The position numbers were made by a program, and so were the translations under genes. From NCBI GenBank assembly GCA_036652055.1, contig JAVVWP010000003.1:26582-90581 (forward strand): 64,000 nucleotides of DNA, given 5' to 3'. The notes beneath the pieces were generated by a model. That model saw nothing but the letters and a program-made list of their open reading frames with translations, did no database searches and was not told the origin of the DNA. The stretch's first letter is position 1; every line of letters starts with the position of its first letter. The stretch comes from Fimenecus sp036652055 (GTDB taxonomy: Bacteria; Bacillota; Clostridia; Oscillospirales; Acutalibacteraceae). Below are positions 52,888 through 61,202 of the stretch, piece by piece.

Positions 52888-54117
52888 TTATACCACATTT
52901 TTCAAATAATTGTACTCTTTATTTACATTTTCCGACCTTTTTTCTGAAAATAAATGCGAATAGGAAAAAATGGAAAATCCGTCATATTTAGTCAATCCTT
53001 TTAGGAATGTCACTTGGCGTGAGCATATGTCATTTCGCTCTATCCATTCGTTTTTACCTTTACCCGCATACGCATCTTCTTTGTCGCTTTTATAGAACGA
53101 AAGTCCAAAACAAATTTTAATGTTATCATTTTTTATTATGCTAATCCACTCTTTTGCTGTTTCTTCAAATGGTTTTGAACTATTATTAAATCCATAATAA
53201 AGCTGGGGCATTATTGTATCGATATATCCTTTTTCGCTACACCATTTTTCAACATCTGCATAAAGATTATCTCTGTTTTTTGCTATATCCCCTGAGGGGC
53301 TTATTGTTAGCTTAACATCTTTTTTTATCGATTTTATTGCAGTATAAATTCCACTTATTACAGCGTTTACATTTTCTCGACGCCAATCTGAAAGTGACAT
53401 ATGCCCACCCTCTGATAAATATACCTCATACCCTGTTTTATCAATCGCTTCATCGGTAGATGGGTAAAAATAATCGTCTAAATGAATTGCACTGACATCA
53501 TAATTTTTTACAATTTCACGAACGCCATCAACAATCAGCTTTTGTGCGTCCTTTGAACATGGATTGTAGAAAATTCCATTTGGCAAAATTATCAAATTTT
53601 CATCTTTTTGCTCGTTGTGCCATTTTTTTGCAGGATTGCTATCTGCTAAAAGGTCAAAATTATTTGAAAGCAAAACTCTGTATGGATTTATCCACGCTTC
53701 TACTGAAATTTCACTTTTTTTTGCAATTTCTATCATTATTGCAAGCGGATCATAATCAACCTTTTGCCCCTGCGTTCCTGTAAGATATGATGAATATGGG
53801 AAAATCTCTGATTTATAAAGTGCGTCTGAAAACGGTCGCACCTGCATTATAATTGTGTTAAGCCCAAAATCTTTTATGTTGTTTACCATTTCTTCGGCTT
53901 TTTGCCTGAACTGCTGCTCGTTCCCACCGCTTAAATTTTTCATTGATAATTCATTGAAATTTATCCAGATTGCCTTTGTAATCGCTTTGTTTTCTTCTGC
54001 TTTTTGGGTTTCTTCTTTTGGCTCTGCACTCGTACCTGCTATGCTTAAATCATTTTTTGCTATGGTGCAAGAGCTTAGCAAAATTAGCATTAATAAGATT
54101 GAAATGATTTTTTTCAT
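52888..54117 (-). CDS. Family 10 glycosyl hydrolase-like lipoprotein (GHL10/DUF187)
   Basis: A 409-residue surface lipoprotein (lipobox LLSSC) with a GHL10 TIM barrel. Landmarks are WINFNELSM, MQVRPFSDALY, VEAWINPYRV and the acid-rich AIHLDDYFYPS, where family catalytic acids lie. YGFNNSSKPF lies towards the C-terminal end. Relatives act on cell-wall or exopolysaccharide sugars, with few characterised. AAAGGAAA ribosome binding site. It is divergent from the DUF1294 gene. Confidence 0.85.
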   Translation of the reverse strand: MKKIISILLMLILLSSCTIAKNDLSIAGTSAEPKEETQKAEENKAITKAIWINFNELSMKNLSGGNEQQFRQKAEEMVNNIKDFGLNTIIMQVRPFSDALYKSEIFPYSSYLTGTQGQKVDYDPLAIMIEIAKKSEISVEAWINPYRVLLSNNFDLLADSNPAKKWHNEQKDENLIILPNGIFYNPCSKDAQKLIVDGVREIVKNYDVSAIHLDDYFYPSTDEAIDKTGYEVYLSEGGHMSLSDWRRENVNAVISGIYTAIKSIKKDVKLTISPSGDIAKNRDNLYADVEKWCSEKGYIDTIMPQLYYGFNNSSKPFEETAKEWISIIKNDNIKICFGLSFYKSDKEDAYAGKGKNEWIERNDICSRQVTFLKGLTKYDGFSIFSYSHLFSEKRSENVNKEYNYLKNVV

Positions 54118-54164
54118 ATTTAATATTTCCTTTCTGCTTTTGCGATTTATAACGCAAATTTTGT

Positions 54165-54193
54165 TTGACTTGCACCTTTCAAAAGGTTATAAT
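54165..54193 (+). promoter_or_regulatory. Sigma-A promoter of the DUF1294 gene
   Basis: -35 TTGACT, 17-bp spacer, perfect -10 TATAAT, about 23 bases upstream of the ATG at 54216. Confidence 0.75.
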
Positions 54194-54215
54194 CTTTTTG
54201 GGAACGGTGATAAAA

Positions 54216-54497
54216 ATGGAATTGTGGCAAGTCTTTTTATATTATATTTTTATTTCAGTAGTAGCCACATTTATTACTATTTATGATAAAAATGCTGCTA
54301 TAAACCACAATTGGCGTATTTCTGAATTGACTTTAATGGTAATCGGGATTTTGGGCGGTGCATTAGCAATGCTGATTACTATGAAAAAAATAAGGCATAA
54401 AACAAAGCATCGTTTATTTATGGTTGGTCTGCCCGCAGAAATTGTAATTCATTTTTTCCTGCTTTCATTTATTGTTTATAAGAATTTTTTCTATTAA
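54216..54497 (+). CDS. DUF1294 family small membrane protein
   Basis: A 93-residue protein with three hydrophobic helices and the DUF1294 hallmarks DKNAAINHNWRISE, GGALAML and RHKTKHRLFM. Function unknown. The ATG at 54216 sits in front of a good promoter with a GGTGA ribosome binding site, so I reject a longer upstream extension. It is terminated by the hairpin at 54520. Confidence 0.82.
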   Translation: MELWQVFLYYIFISVVATFITIYDKNAAINHNWRISELTLMVIGILGGALAMLITMKKIRHKTKHRLFMVGLPAEIVIHFFLLSFIVYKNFFY

Positions 54498-54519
54498 TAA
54501 CCACAATATGACAAAATTC

Positions 54520-54557
54520 AAAGCTTAGTATCATTATAATGATATTAAGCTTTTTTT
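54520..54557 (+). terminator. Rho-independent terminator upstream of spoIIGA
   Basis: A 15-bp stem (one G-U pair) with a 4-base loop and a T7 run. It ends only about 17 bases before the spoIIGA start, so either spoIIGA is transcribed by read-through or its promoter lies within this short stretch. Confidence 0.88.
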
Positions 54558-54573
54558 ATGTGAGGTGGTGCGT

Positions 54574-55428
54574 GTGGTTGTCTATGTTGATGTTCTTGTG
54601 ATTTTGAATATTTTTATTAATTATTTTCTTCTTCTTGCAAGTTCAAAAATTTTAAGACTTTCCCCTTCTAAAATTCGTTTGCTTTTAGGTGCATTTATTG
54701 GAGGATTTTATTCTCTTGTAATTTTTTTACCGCAAATTCCTAATATATTATCAATTCTTATGAATTTATTAATGTCGATTATTTTAGTTTTTATTGTATT
54801 TAATCCTAAAAAAATCAAATCATTTTTAAAAGGATTTTCAGCATTTTTTGCAATTAATTTTGTGTTTGCAGGCTTAATGCTTGCTGTTTGGCTCGCATTT
54901 AAACCGAATGGAATGGTTTATAACAACAATGCAGTATATTTTAATATTGATATTAAGATATTGGTTGTATCCACAATCGTATGCTATGGGGTGATTGCTG
55001 TTTTTTCTTATTTATTAAAAAGAAAATCCCCTGACAATGCTCTGTATGATATATTAATTGAAAACAAAGGACGACTTGTTATGACAAAAGCACTTTTTGA
55101 CACAGGAAATATGCTATCTGACGGATTTTCTTCAACTCCCATTATCGTAGCTGAAAAAAGAGTTGTAAGGAAAGTAATTGACAGCTCGCTTAATGATTTT
55201 TTTGACGGCAACACTGCACTTTCTTTTACAAATTCAAATATTAGGATTATACCTTTTTCATCAGTTGGCGGAGATGGCGCATTAAAAGCAACCATTATTG
55301 AAAAGTTGGAAATTCCTTCTGAAAATATTAGGCTCTTTAATATTTTAATTGCGGAAAGCAAAAAAGATTTTAGCAGTGATGAATATTCGGTTCTGATTGG
55401 ACCAAAAGTTTTTGAAAAATGCGACTGA
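54574..55428 (+). CDS. spoIIGA: Sporulation sigma-E processing peptidase SpoIIGA
   Basis: SpoIIGA is a membrane aspartic protease that cleaves pro-sigma-E in the mother cell after a forespore signal. Five N-terminal helices (residues ~1-150) precede a retropepsin-like domain with ALFDTGNMLSDG, carrying the catalytic Asp-Thr-Gly, and PFSSVGGDGAL. The GTG at 54574 gives a start matching the family (VVYVDVLVILN) and fits the GAGGTGG site. The stop overlaps the leader of sigE. Confidence 0.93.
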   Translation: MVVYVDVLVILNIFINYFLLLASSKILRLSPSKIRLLLGAFIGGFYSLVIFLPQIPNILSILMNLLMSIILVFIVFNPKKIKSFLKGFSAFFAINFVFAGLMLAVWLAFKPNGMVYNNNAVYFNIDIKILVVSTIVCYGVIAVFSYLLKRKSPDNALYDILIENKGRLVMTKALFDTGNMLSDGFSSTPIIVAEKRVVRKVIDSSLNDFFDGNTALSFTNSNIRIIPFSSVGGDGALKATIIEKLEIPSENIRLFNILIAESKKDFSSDEYSVLIGPKVFEKCD

Positions 55429-55442
55429 AAGGATATGACAAT

Positions 55443-56147
55443 ATGTTTGAAAAATTTAAAAAAATATTATTAAGGTTAATCGGCTTTTTTAAAAAGTCTG
55501 ATATTCACTACATAAATGGCCCTGTAACACTTCCTGAGCCACTGAAAAAAGAAGAAGAAGAAAGGCTGATGCGTCTAATTGAATTGGGCGACCTATCTGC
55601 TCGTGAGCCTTTAATCGTTCACAATTTAAGACTTGTTGTGTATATTGCGAAAAAGTTTGAAAATTCGGGAATTGGCATTGAGGATTTGATTTCAATAGGT
55701 ACAATCGGGCTTATTAAATCTGTCAACACATTTCGCCCCGAAAAAAATATAAAGCTCGCAACATACGCCTCAAGATGTATAGAAAATGAAATTTTAATGT
55801 TCCTTAGAAAAACTAATTCCCATAAAGGTGATGTTTCTCTTGACGAACCGCTTAATGTCGATTGGGACGGAAATGAGCTGCTGCTTTCTGATATTCTTGG
55901 CAGTGAACCTGACGAAGTTAATGTTAATATAGAATATGACGACGAGAAAAATTTGCTTAGGCGAACAGTTAATTTACTGCCTGAGCGTGAAAAACTCATT
56001 ATGAATATGCGGTTCGGTTTAGATGGAAAAGATGAGCATACGCAAAAGGAAGTTGCTGACATTTTAGGGATTTCTCAAAGCTATATTTCTCGCCTTGAAA
56101 AGAGGATAATTGAACATCTTAAAAAAGAACTCGAAAAAGTTTCATAG
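55443..56147 (+). CDS. sigE: RNA polymerase sporulation sigma factor sigma-E
   Basis: Sigma-E directs early mother-cell gene expression. The first ~27 residues are a membrane-binding pro-sequence, followed by the cleavage region around IHYINGPVTLPEPL. Region 2 (RLVVYIAKKFENSGIGIEDL, KLATYASRCIENEILM), region 3 and the region 4 HTH (ADILGISQSYISRLEKR) follow. I use ATG at 55443 with AAAGGA. The partner peptidase is immediately upstream. sigG, often next in Clostridia, is not here. Confidence 0.97.
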   Translation: MFEKFKKILLRLIGFFKKSDIHYINGPVTLPEPLKKEEEERLMRLIELGDLSAREPLIVHNLRLVVYIAKKFENSGIGIEDLISIGTIGLIKSVNTFRPEKNIKLATYASRCIENEILMFLRKTNSHKGDVSLDEPLNVDWDGNELLLSDILGSEPDEVNVNIEYDDEKNLLRRTVNLLPEREKLIMNMRFGLDGKDEHTQKEVADILGISQSYISRLEKRIIEHLKKELEKVS

Positions 56148-56250
56148 TAATATTAAAATTGACTATTTTTTAACAAAAAAGGCTGTTAATTATTCGTTTT
56201 TTATGTTATGATTGTTTCAAGCTAAAATTTTGTCTTTGTGAGTGATAATA

Positions 56251-57660
56251 TTGGTTTTTTCAAGCCTTACTTTTTTATATTTATTTCTACCACTTTGCAT
56301 TTTCTTTTATTTTATTACTAAAAATACTACCGTTCGGAATATCGTGCTTTTAGTTTTTTCTTTATTTTTTTATGCCTGGGGTGAACCAAAATACATATTG
56401 CTGCTGATTGCCACCACTTTTGTGGATTTTATCGGCGGTATTCTTATTGATAAGTTTAGAGGCAAAACCCTTTCTAAAGTGTTTGTAGGCATTACCTCGC
56501 TTATTACCTTATCTTCATTGTTTCTGTTTAAGTATTCAGACTTTTTTGCAGTGAACATTAATGAAAAATTTAATACTGCAATTCCTTTTTTAGGTCTTGC
56601 ACTTCCTATTGGTATTTCTTTTTATACATTTCAGGCTTTAACCTATGTTATTGATGTTTATCGTGACAAGGTTAAGGTTCAGCCGTCGTTTTATAAGCTG
56701 CTTTTATATGTTTCAATGTTTCCACAGCTTATTGCAGGCCCTATTGTCAGATATAGCGATGTTGAAAAAGAAATAAACGAAAGAGAAGTCACTCTAAAAG
56801 GTGTTTCTTCTGGTATTGTTAGATTTTCTGTTGGGCTACTCAAAAAAGCTATCATTGCAAATATGGCAGGTGAACTCACAAAAAAGCTTATAGGTGGCGA
56901 CTTAAAAGGTCTTTCTGCCATTGGTGCTTGGGTTGGAATTATTGCTTATGCAATTCAAATTTATTTCGATTTTTCAGGGTATTCAGATATGGCAATCGGG
57001 CTTGGAAAAATATTTGGATTTAACTTCCCCGAAAATTTCAACTATCCTTATTGTGCAAAATCAATCAGTGATTTTTGGAAACGCTGGCATATGACGCTTA
57101 GCTCATTTTTTAGAGATTATCTTTATATTCCGCTTGGTGGAAACAAAAAACACTGGGCTTTTAATATGCTAATAGTTTGGGCATTAACGGGATTTTGGCA
57201 CGGTGCTGCTTGGAATTTCATTCTTTGGGGACTTTATTATTTTGTATTTTTAATGATTGAAAAAATTTATTTAAAAGATTTCTTAGAAAAAATTCCGTCG
57301 TTTTTCTCTCATCTTTATACGATAATTGTATTTTTAATTGGTTGGGTATTTTTCTATTTTGACGATATGTCAAAGCTTAAATATTTCTTTAGTGCCGCTT
57401 TTGGATTTGAAAATGGATTTATCAGCCTCACTGAAAGAACAATTATTGTAAACTATGCGGTTCTTCTTATTGTTGGAATAATTGCTTGCCTGCCTATTGC
57501 CGATAAAATAAAAATGGTTTTAAGAAAGTTTAGCGTAAACCTCGGTGGTAAAATTTTTGCTGATATTTTAACGGTTGCGTTTGTATTTTTTGCATTATTC
57601 GTTTCGACTGCCGCCCTTGTTGGCTCGTCATTTAATCCGTTTTTATATTTTAGATTTTAG
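56251..57660 (+). CDS. MBOAT-family O-acyltransferase (AlgI/DltB-like)
   Basis: A membrane-bound O-acyltransferase of 469 residues with about eleven helices. The signature is present: YDFSGYSDMAIG-like (FDFSGYSDMAIG), FPENFNYPYCAKSISDFWKRWH, and the catalytic His in ALTGFWHGAAWNFILWG. It would acetylate an exported polysaccharide. I prefer TTG at 56251 (MVFSSLTFLYLFLP), matching the family start, over the GTG at 56242. The next gene is its likely export-side partner. Confidence 0.92.
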   Translation: MVFSSLTFLYLFLPLCIFFYFITKNTTVRNIVLLVFSLFFYAWGEPKYILLLIATTFVDFIGGILIDKFRGKTLSKVFVGITSLITLSSLFLFKYSDFFAVNINEKFNTAIPFLGLALPIGISFYTFQALTYVIDVYRDKVKVQPSFYKLLLYVSMFPQLIAGPIVRYSDVEKEINEREVTLKGVSSGIVRFSVGLLKKAIIANMAGELTKKLIGGDLKGLSAIGAWVGIIAYAIQIYFDFSGYSDMAIGLGKIFGFNFPENFNYPYCAKSISDFWKRWHMTLSSFFRDYLYIPLGGNKKHWAFNMLIVWALTGFWHGAAWNFILWGLYYFVFLMIEKIYLKDFLEKIPSFFSHLYTIIVFLIGWVFFYFDDMSKLKYFFSAAFGFENGFISLTERTIIVNYAVLLIVGIIACLPIADKIKMVLRKFSVNLGGKIFADILTVAFVFFALFVSTAALVGSSFNPFLYFRF

Positions 57661-57668
57661 GTGAATTT

Positions 57669-58061
57669 ATGATTAAATTTTTAACATTAAACAGAAAAAT
57701 TGATGGCCATAATTCTTTTTGCCCATCATCAAAACTCGGTAAAATTTTTCTCTGTACAATTTGTGCTTTAGCTGTTTCTCTGCTTAGCATTCTAAGCATT
57801 TTTGATGTTGATGCGACTGTTTCTCAGAGCGAAAATCGTAGCCTTGCCGCTGCTCCAAAACTCACAATATCTGCTGTTTTTGACAAAAGCTTCACCGCTG
57901 ATTTTGATGAATACTATGCTGACACATTTCCATTTCGGGAATTTTTCTTAAATGCAAATAAAAAGATTTCAAAAGTGCTTTCTGGCACTAAGGGTACTGA
58001 TGATATTGTTCTTGTGGAAAAATCTGATAAAGATGATTTTGCAGGGCAGGATATAGATTAA
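57669..58061 (+). CDS. Short DHHW/AlgX-like membrane protein, apparently truncated
   Basis: A 130-residue protein with one membrane helix (residues ~28-50) and the N-terminal signature of DHHW-family proteins that accompany MBOAT acyltransferases (ENRSLAAAPKLT, FTADFDEYYADTFPFREFF). The SGNH-like catalytic part that normally makes these proteins ~350-400 residues is absent. The frame ends in an acidic tail, and no continuation was seen in the short gap after it. It is either a shortened accessory protein or a decayed gene. Ribosome binding site AGGTG. Confidence 0.65.
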   Translation: MIKFLTLNRKIDGHNSFCPSSKLGKIFLCTICALAVSLLSILSIFDVDATVSQSENRSLAAAPKLTISAVFDKSFTADFDEYYADTFPFREFFLNANKKISKVLSGTKGTDDIVLVEKSDKDDFAGQDID

Positions 58062-58083
58062 AATATTTAAAGGGGTTGAATTA

Positions 58084-59513
58084 ATGAAGTACGATGTTGC
58101 TATTATAGGTGCAGGTGTTGTTGGTGCGTTAGTCGCAAGAGAGATGTCAAAGTTTTCTTTGAAAACTGCACTTTTAGAAAAGCAAAATGATGTTGCAATG
58201 GGTACTACAAAGGCAAATAGTGCTATTGTTCACGGTGGTTTTGATGCGATTAGCGGAACACTAAAAGCAAAGCTTAATGTCAGAGGCTCTGCCCTTATGC
58301 CTAAATTGTGCGAGGATTTAAGCGTTCCTTACAAAAATAATGGTTCGCTTGTTATCGCATTTTCAGAAAAGGAAATGGAACATATTAATATGCTCTATAA
58401 CAGAGGCATTGCAAACGGTGTTCCTAATTTGGAAGTTATAGACAAAAAAAGGCTTAGTGAATTAGAGCCTAATTTAAGCGGTGATGCTTTTGGCGCTCTG
58501 CTCTCAAATTCAGCAGGGATTGTTTGCCCTTATGAGCTTACTATTGCAGCTACTGAAAATGCTGTCACAAATGGTACTGAATTTATAAGGAACTGTGATG
58601 TTCAAAAAATTGAAATTCTCAATGATGAATTTATTCTTGAAACATCACAAGGCAAAATAATTGCAAATAGTATTATTAACTGTGCTGGCATTCATTCAGA
58701 CGATATAGCAAGAATGATTGGTGACTGCTCTATTGATTTAGTTGCTCGCAAAGGCGAATATTACCTTTTGGATAAGTCACTGGGAATTTAGTTTCTCACA
58801 CGATTTTTCAATGTCCAAATGAAATGGGAAAAGGAATTTTAGTAACTCCGACAGTTGATGGTAATCTTCTTATAGGCCCTACTGCTCTTGATGTTTCGGA
58901 AAAAGAAGATATTGATACAACCATTGACGGGCTTTCTTTTGTTCTTTCAAAAGCATTAAAATCAGTTCCAAAAGTCAATATAAGAGAAGCGATAACCTCT
59001 TTTGCAGGTATTCGTTCGCACCCTGCTTGTGATGACTTTATTGTTGAATTTTCAAAAATAAGTGAAAAGTTTATAAATGTTTCTGGAATTGAATCGCCTG
59101 GTCTTTCTGCTGCCCCTGCTATTGCTGAAATGGTTGCAGATATGCTTATAAAAAAATTACGCCCGAATGAAAATGCGAATTGGAATGGAAAAAGAGAAGA
59201 GCCTGTTCGTTTTAGGCATTTGAATGATGAGGGAAGAAAAGCACTTATTGAAAAGAATAAGTCTTATGGAAAAATTATTTGTCGCTGTGAAACTATTACA
59301 GAAGGCGAAATTTTAGATGCAATTCATGCACCTGCTGGCGCTCGTGATGTTGACGGAGTTAAAAGGCGAACAAGAGCAGGAATGGGCAGATGTCAAGGTG
59401 GTTTTTGTGGCTCAAAGGTTTTAGAAATTTTAGCAAGAGAACTCGAAATCCCTATGAATGAAGTTACAAAATTCGGTGGTAACTCTAAAATTCTCTTTGA
59501 TAAAACAAAGTGA
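58084..59513 (+). pseudogene. FAD-dependent glycerol-3-phosphate dehydrogenase-like gene with a frameshift
   Basis: Two frames, 58084-58791 and from about 58788 to 59513, together encode one ~476-residue protein. Part 1 has the FAD motif AIIGAGVVGALVARE and the family HGGFDA and GEYYLLDK segments. The sequence resumes one frame back with LVSHTIFQCPNEMGKGILVT and ends with a BFD-like 2Fe-2S domain (ICRCETITEGEI, GMGRCQGGFCG). One base seems to be missing within GGAATT at 58783-58788. The next two genes are the usual partners. It could be real inactivation or an assembly error. Confidence 0.85.
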
Positions 59514-59525
59514 GGTGTGTGTGAA

Positions 59526-60782
59526 ATGCAAAATTATGATTTAGTTGTAGTCGGTGGAGGCCCTGCAGGAATGGCCGCAGCACTAAAGGCTCGTGATGAG
59601 GGAATTAAAAGCATTATCGTTCTCGAAAGAGCTGATACTCTTGGCGGTATTTTAGAACAATGTATACATACAGGATTTGGGCTTCATTATTTTGGTGAGG
59701 AGCTTTCTGGTCCTGAATATGCTGGCAGATTTATTGAACTTCTAAAGAAAACTGATATAGAAGTTAAAACTGATACAATGGTGCTTGATATTTCAGAAAA
59801 CAATATTGTTTCGGCTGTTAATAATAAGGACGGGCTTTTGACTATAAAAGCAACCGCTATTGTTTTAGCTATGGGCTGTCGTGAAAGGCCTCGTGGCGCA
59901 CTTAGCATTTCTGGCTCTCGTGCCTCTGGGATTATGACCGCAGGAACTGCTCAAAAATATGTCAACCTTGATGGGTATATGCCTGGAAAAACCGTGGTAA
60001 TTTTAGGTTCTGGTGACATTGGGCTTATTATGGCTCGGCGTATGACGCTTGAGGGTGCAAAAGTCAAGGCTGTTTGTGAGCTAATGCCTTATTCTGGCGG
60101 TCTTACAAGAAATATCGTTCAATGTCTTGAGGATTTTGATATTCCCCTTCGCCTTAGCTGTACTGTTATTAAAACTCACGGTAAAGAAAGATTAGAAGGC
60201 GTCACTGTTGCTAATGTTGATGAAAATCTTAAACCAATTAAAGGAACAGAAGAATATATTGAATGCGACACTTTAATGCTCTCTGTCGGTCTTATTCCTG
60301 AAAATGAGCTTTCTAAAAATGCTAATATAGATATTGATAGAATTACAAGCGGCCCTTTGGTTGATGAATACCGTGAAACGCTTCATAAAGGTGTTTTTGC
60401 CTGCGGTAATGTTCTTCAAGTTCACGATTTGGTTGACTTTGTAACTGAAGAAAGCCAACTCGCTGGCGAGGGTGCTGCAAAATTCATTAAAGGTCTTAAA
60501 AATGACACCGAATATATAAATACTAAGGGTGAAAACGGTGTTAGATATATCGTACCGCAAAGAATTAGCAAGTCAACCGACAAAGATGTTAAGCTTTATT
60601 TCAGAGTCGGAAAAGTTTATAAAGATGTTACACTCACAGTTTTATGCGGTGATAAAGTGTTAATGTCTAAAAAGAAAAAGAAAATGTGCCCTGGCGAAAT
60701 GGAAAATCTTTTAATAAAGCTTGATATGATAAAGGATATTCCTACAAATGGCACATTAACTGTTTCGATAAAGGAGGCGTAA
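59526..60782 (+). CDS. FAD/NAD-dependent oxidoreductase (GlpB/HcnB-like partner)
   Basis: A pyridine-nucleotide-disulfide-type oxidoreductase of 418 residues. It has an FAD motif (VVGGGPAGMAAALKA), a second dinucleotide motif (VVILGSGDIGLIMARR), and FAD-contact segments LAMGCRERPRG and GVFACGNVLQ. It occurs as the middle gene of a three-gene set with a GlpA-like oxidoreductase and a DUF1667 protein in many Clostridia, thought to oxidise glycerol-3-phosphate or a related polyol phosphate. ATG at 59526 after GAGGTG. Confidence 0.9.
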   Translation: MQNYDLVVVGGGPAGMAAALKARDEGIKSIIVLERADTLGGILEQCIHTGFGLHYFGEELSGPEYAGRFIELLKKTDIEVKTDTMVLDISENNIVSAVNNKDGLLTIKATAIVLAMGCRERPRGALSISGSRASGIMTAGTAQKYVNLDGYMPGKTVVILGSGDIGLIMARRMTLEGAKVKAVCELMPYSGGLTRNIVQCLEDFDIPLRLSCTVIKTHGKERLEGVTVANVDENLKPIKGTEEYIECDTLMLSVGLIPENELSKNANIDIDRITSGPLVDEYRETLHKGVFACGNVLQVHDLVDFVTEESQLAGEGAAKFIKGLKNDTEYINTKGENGVRYIVPQRISKSTDKDVKLYFRVGKVYKDVTLTVLCGDKVLMSKKKKKMCPGEMENLLIKLDMIKDIPTNGTLTVSIKEA

Positions 60783-60785
60783 GTT

Positions 60786-61145
60786 ATGAAAAAGAGAGAA
60801 ATGATTTGCGTATCTTGCCCTATTGGATGCCCTATAACAGTTCTGTTTGATGATTGCGAAAATATAACAAGCGTTAGCGGAAACACTTGCAAACGAGGTG
60901 ACGCTTATGCTCGTGCCGAATGCACCCACCCTGAAAGAATGCTCACCTCTACCGTAAAAGTTGAGGGTGGCAGGCTTCCTGTTGTTTCAATTAAAACCAG
61001 CTCTCCTGTTCCAAAAGAAAGGCTTTTTGACTGTATGAAAGAAGTAAATAAAGTCGATGTTAAAGCTCCTGTTAAAATTGGAGATGTTATTATAAAGGAT
61101 ATTTTGGGATTAGGCGTTGACATTGTTGCAACTAACGAGGTTTAA
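60786..61145 (+). CDS. DUF1667 iron-sulfur-type protein
   Basis: A 119-residue DUF1667 protein with cysteines in ICVSCPIGCP and NTCKRGDAYARAEC, probably ligands of a cluster, and the conserved HPERMLTSTVKVEGG. It is the third member of the dehydrogenase-like set and starts 3 bp after the previous stop, using a ribosome binding site AAAGGAGG inside it. Its partner at 58084 is frameshifted, so its own function may be compromised. Confidence 0.9.
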   Translation: MKKREMICVSCPIGCPITVLFDDCENITSVSGNTCKRGDAYARAECTHPERMLTSTVKVEGGRLPVVSIKTSSPVPKERLFDCMKEVNKVDVKAPVKIGDVIIKDILGLGVDIVATNEV

Positions 61146-61153
61146 AAAACACA

Positions 61154-61197
61154 AAATAACGCCCCTTTAAGCGTTTTTGCTCAAAGGGGCGTTATTT
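61154..61197. terminator. Bidirectional terminator between DUF1667 gene and ftsH
   Basis: A 14-15-bp stem (AAATAACGCCCCTTT and complement) with a 15-base loop, A-rich upstream and T-rich downstream. It ends both convergent transcripts. Confidence 0.93.
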
Positions 61198-61202
61198 TTT
61201 TA

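Noticed and set aside
54509..54515. TGACAAA as a Spo0A box upstream of spoIIGA
   Set aside because: A single weak 7-mer in AT-rich DNA, and the terminator hairpin lies between it and the gene.
58783..58791. Programmed -1 ribosomal frameshift
   Set aside because: G GGA ATT is not a good slippery heptamer (Ile ATT would have to re-pair with AAT) and no stimulatory hairpin was seen, so an indel is more likely.
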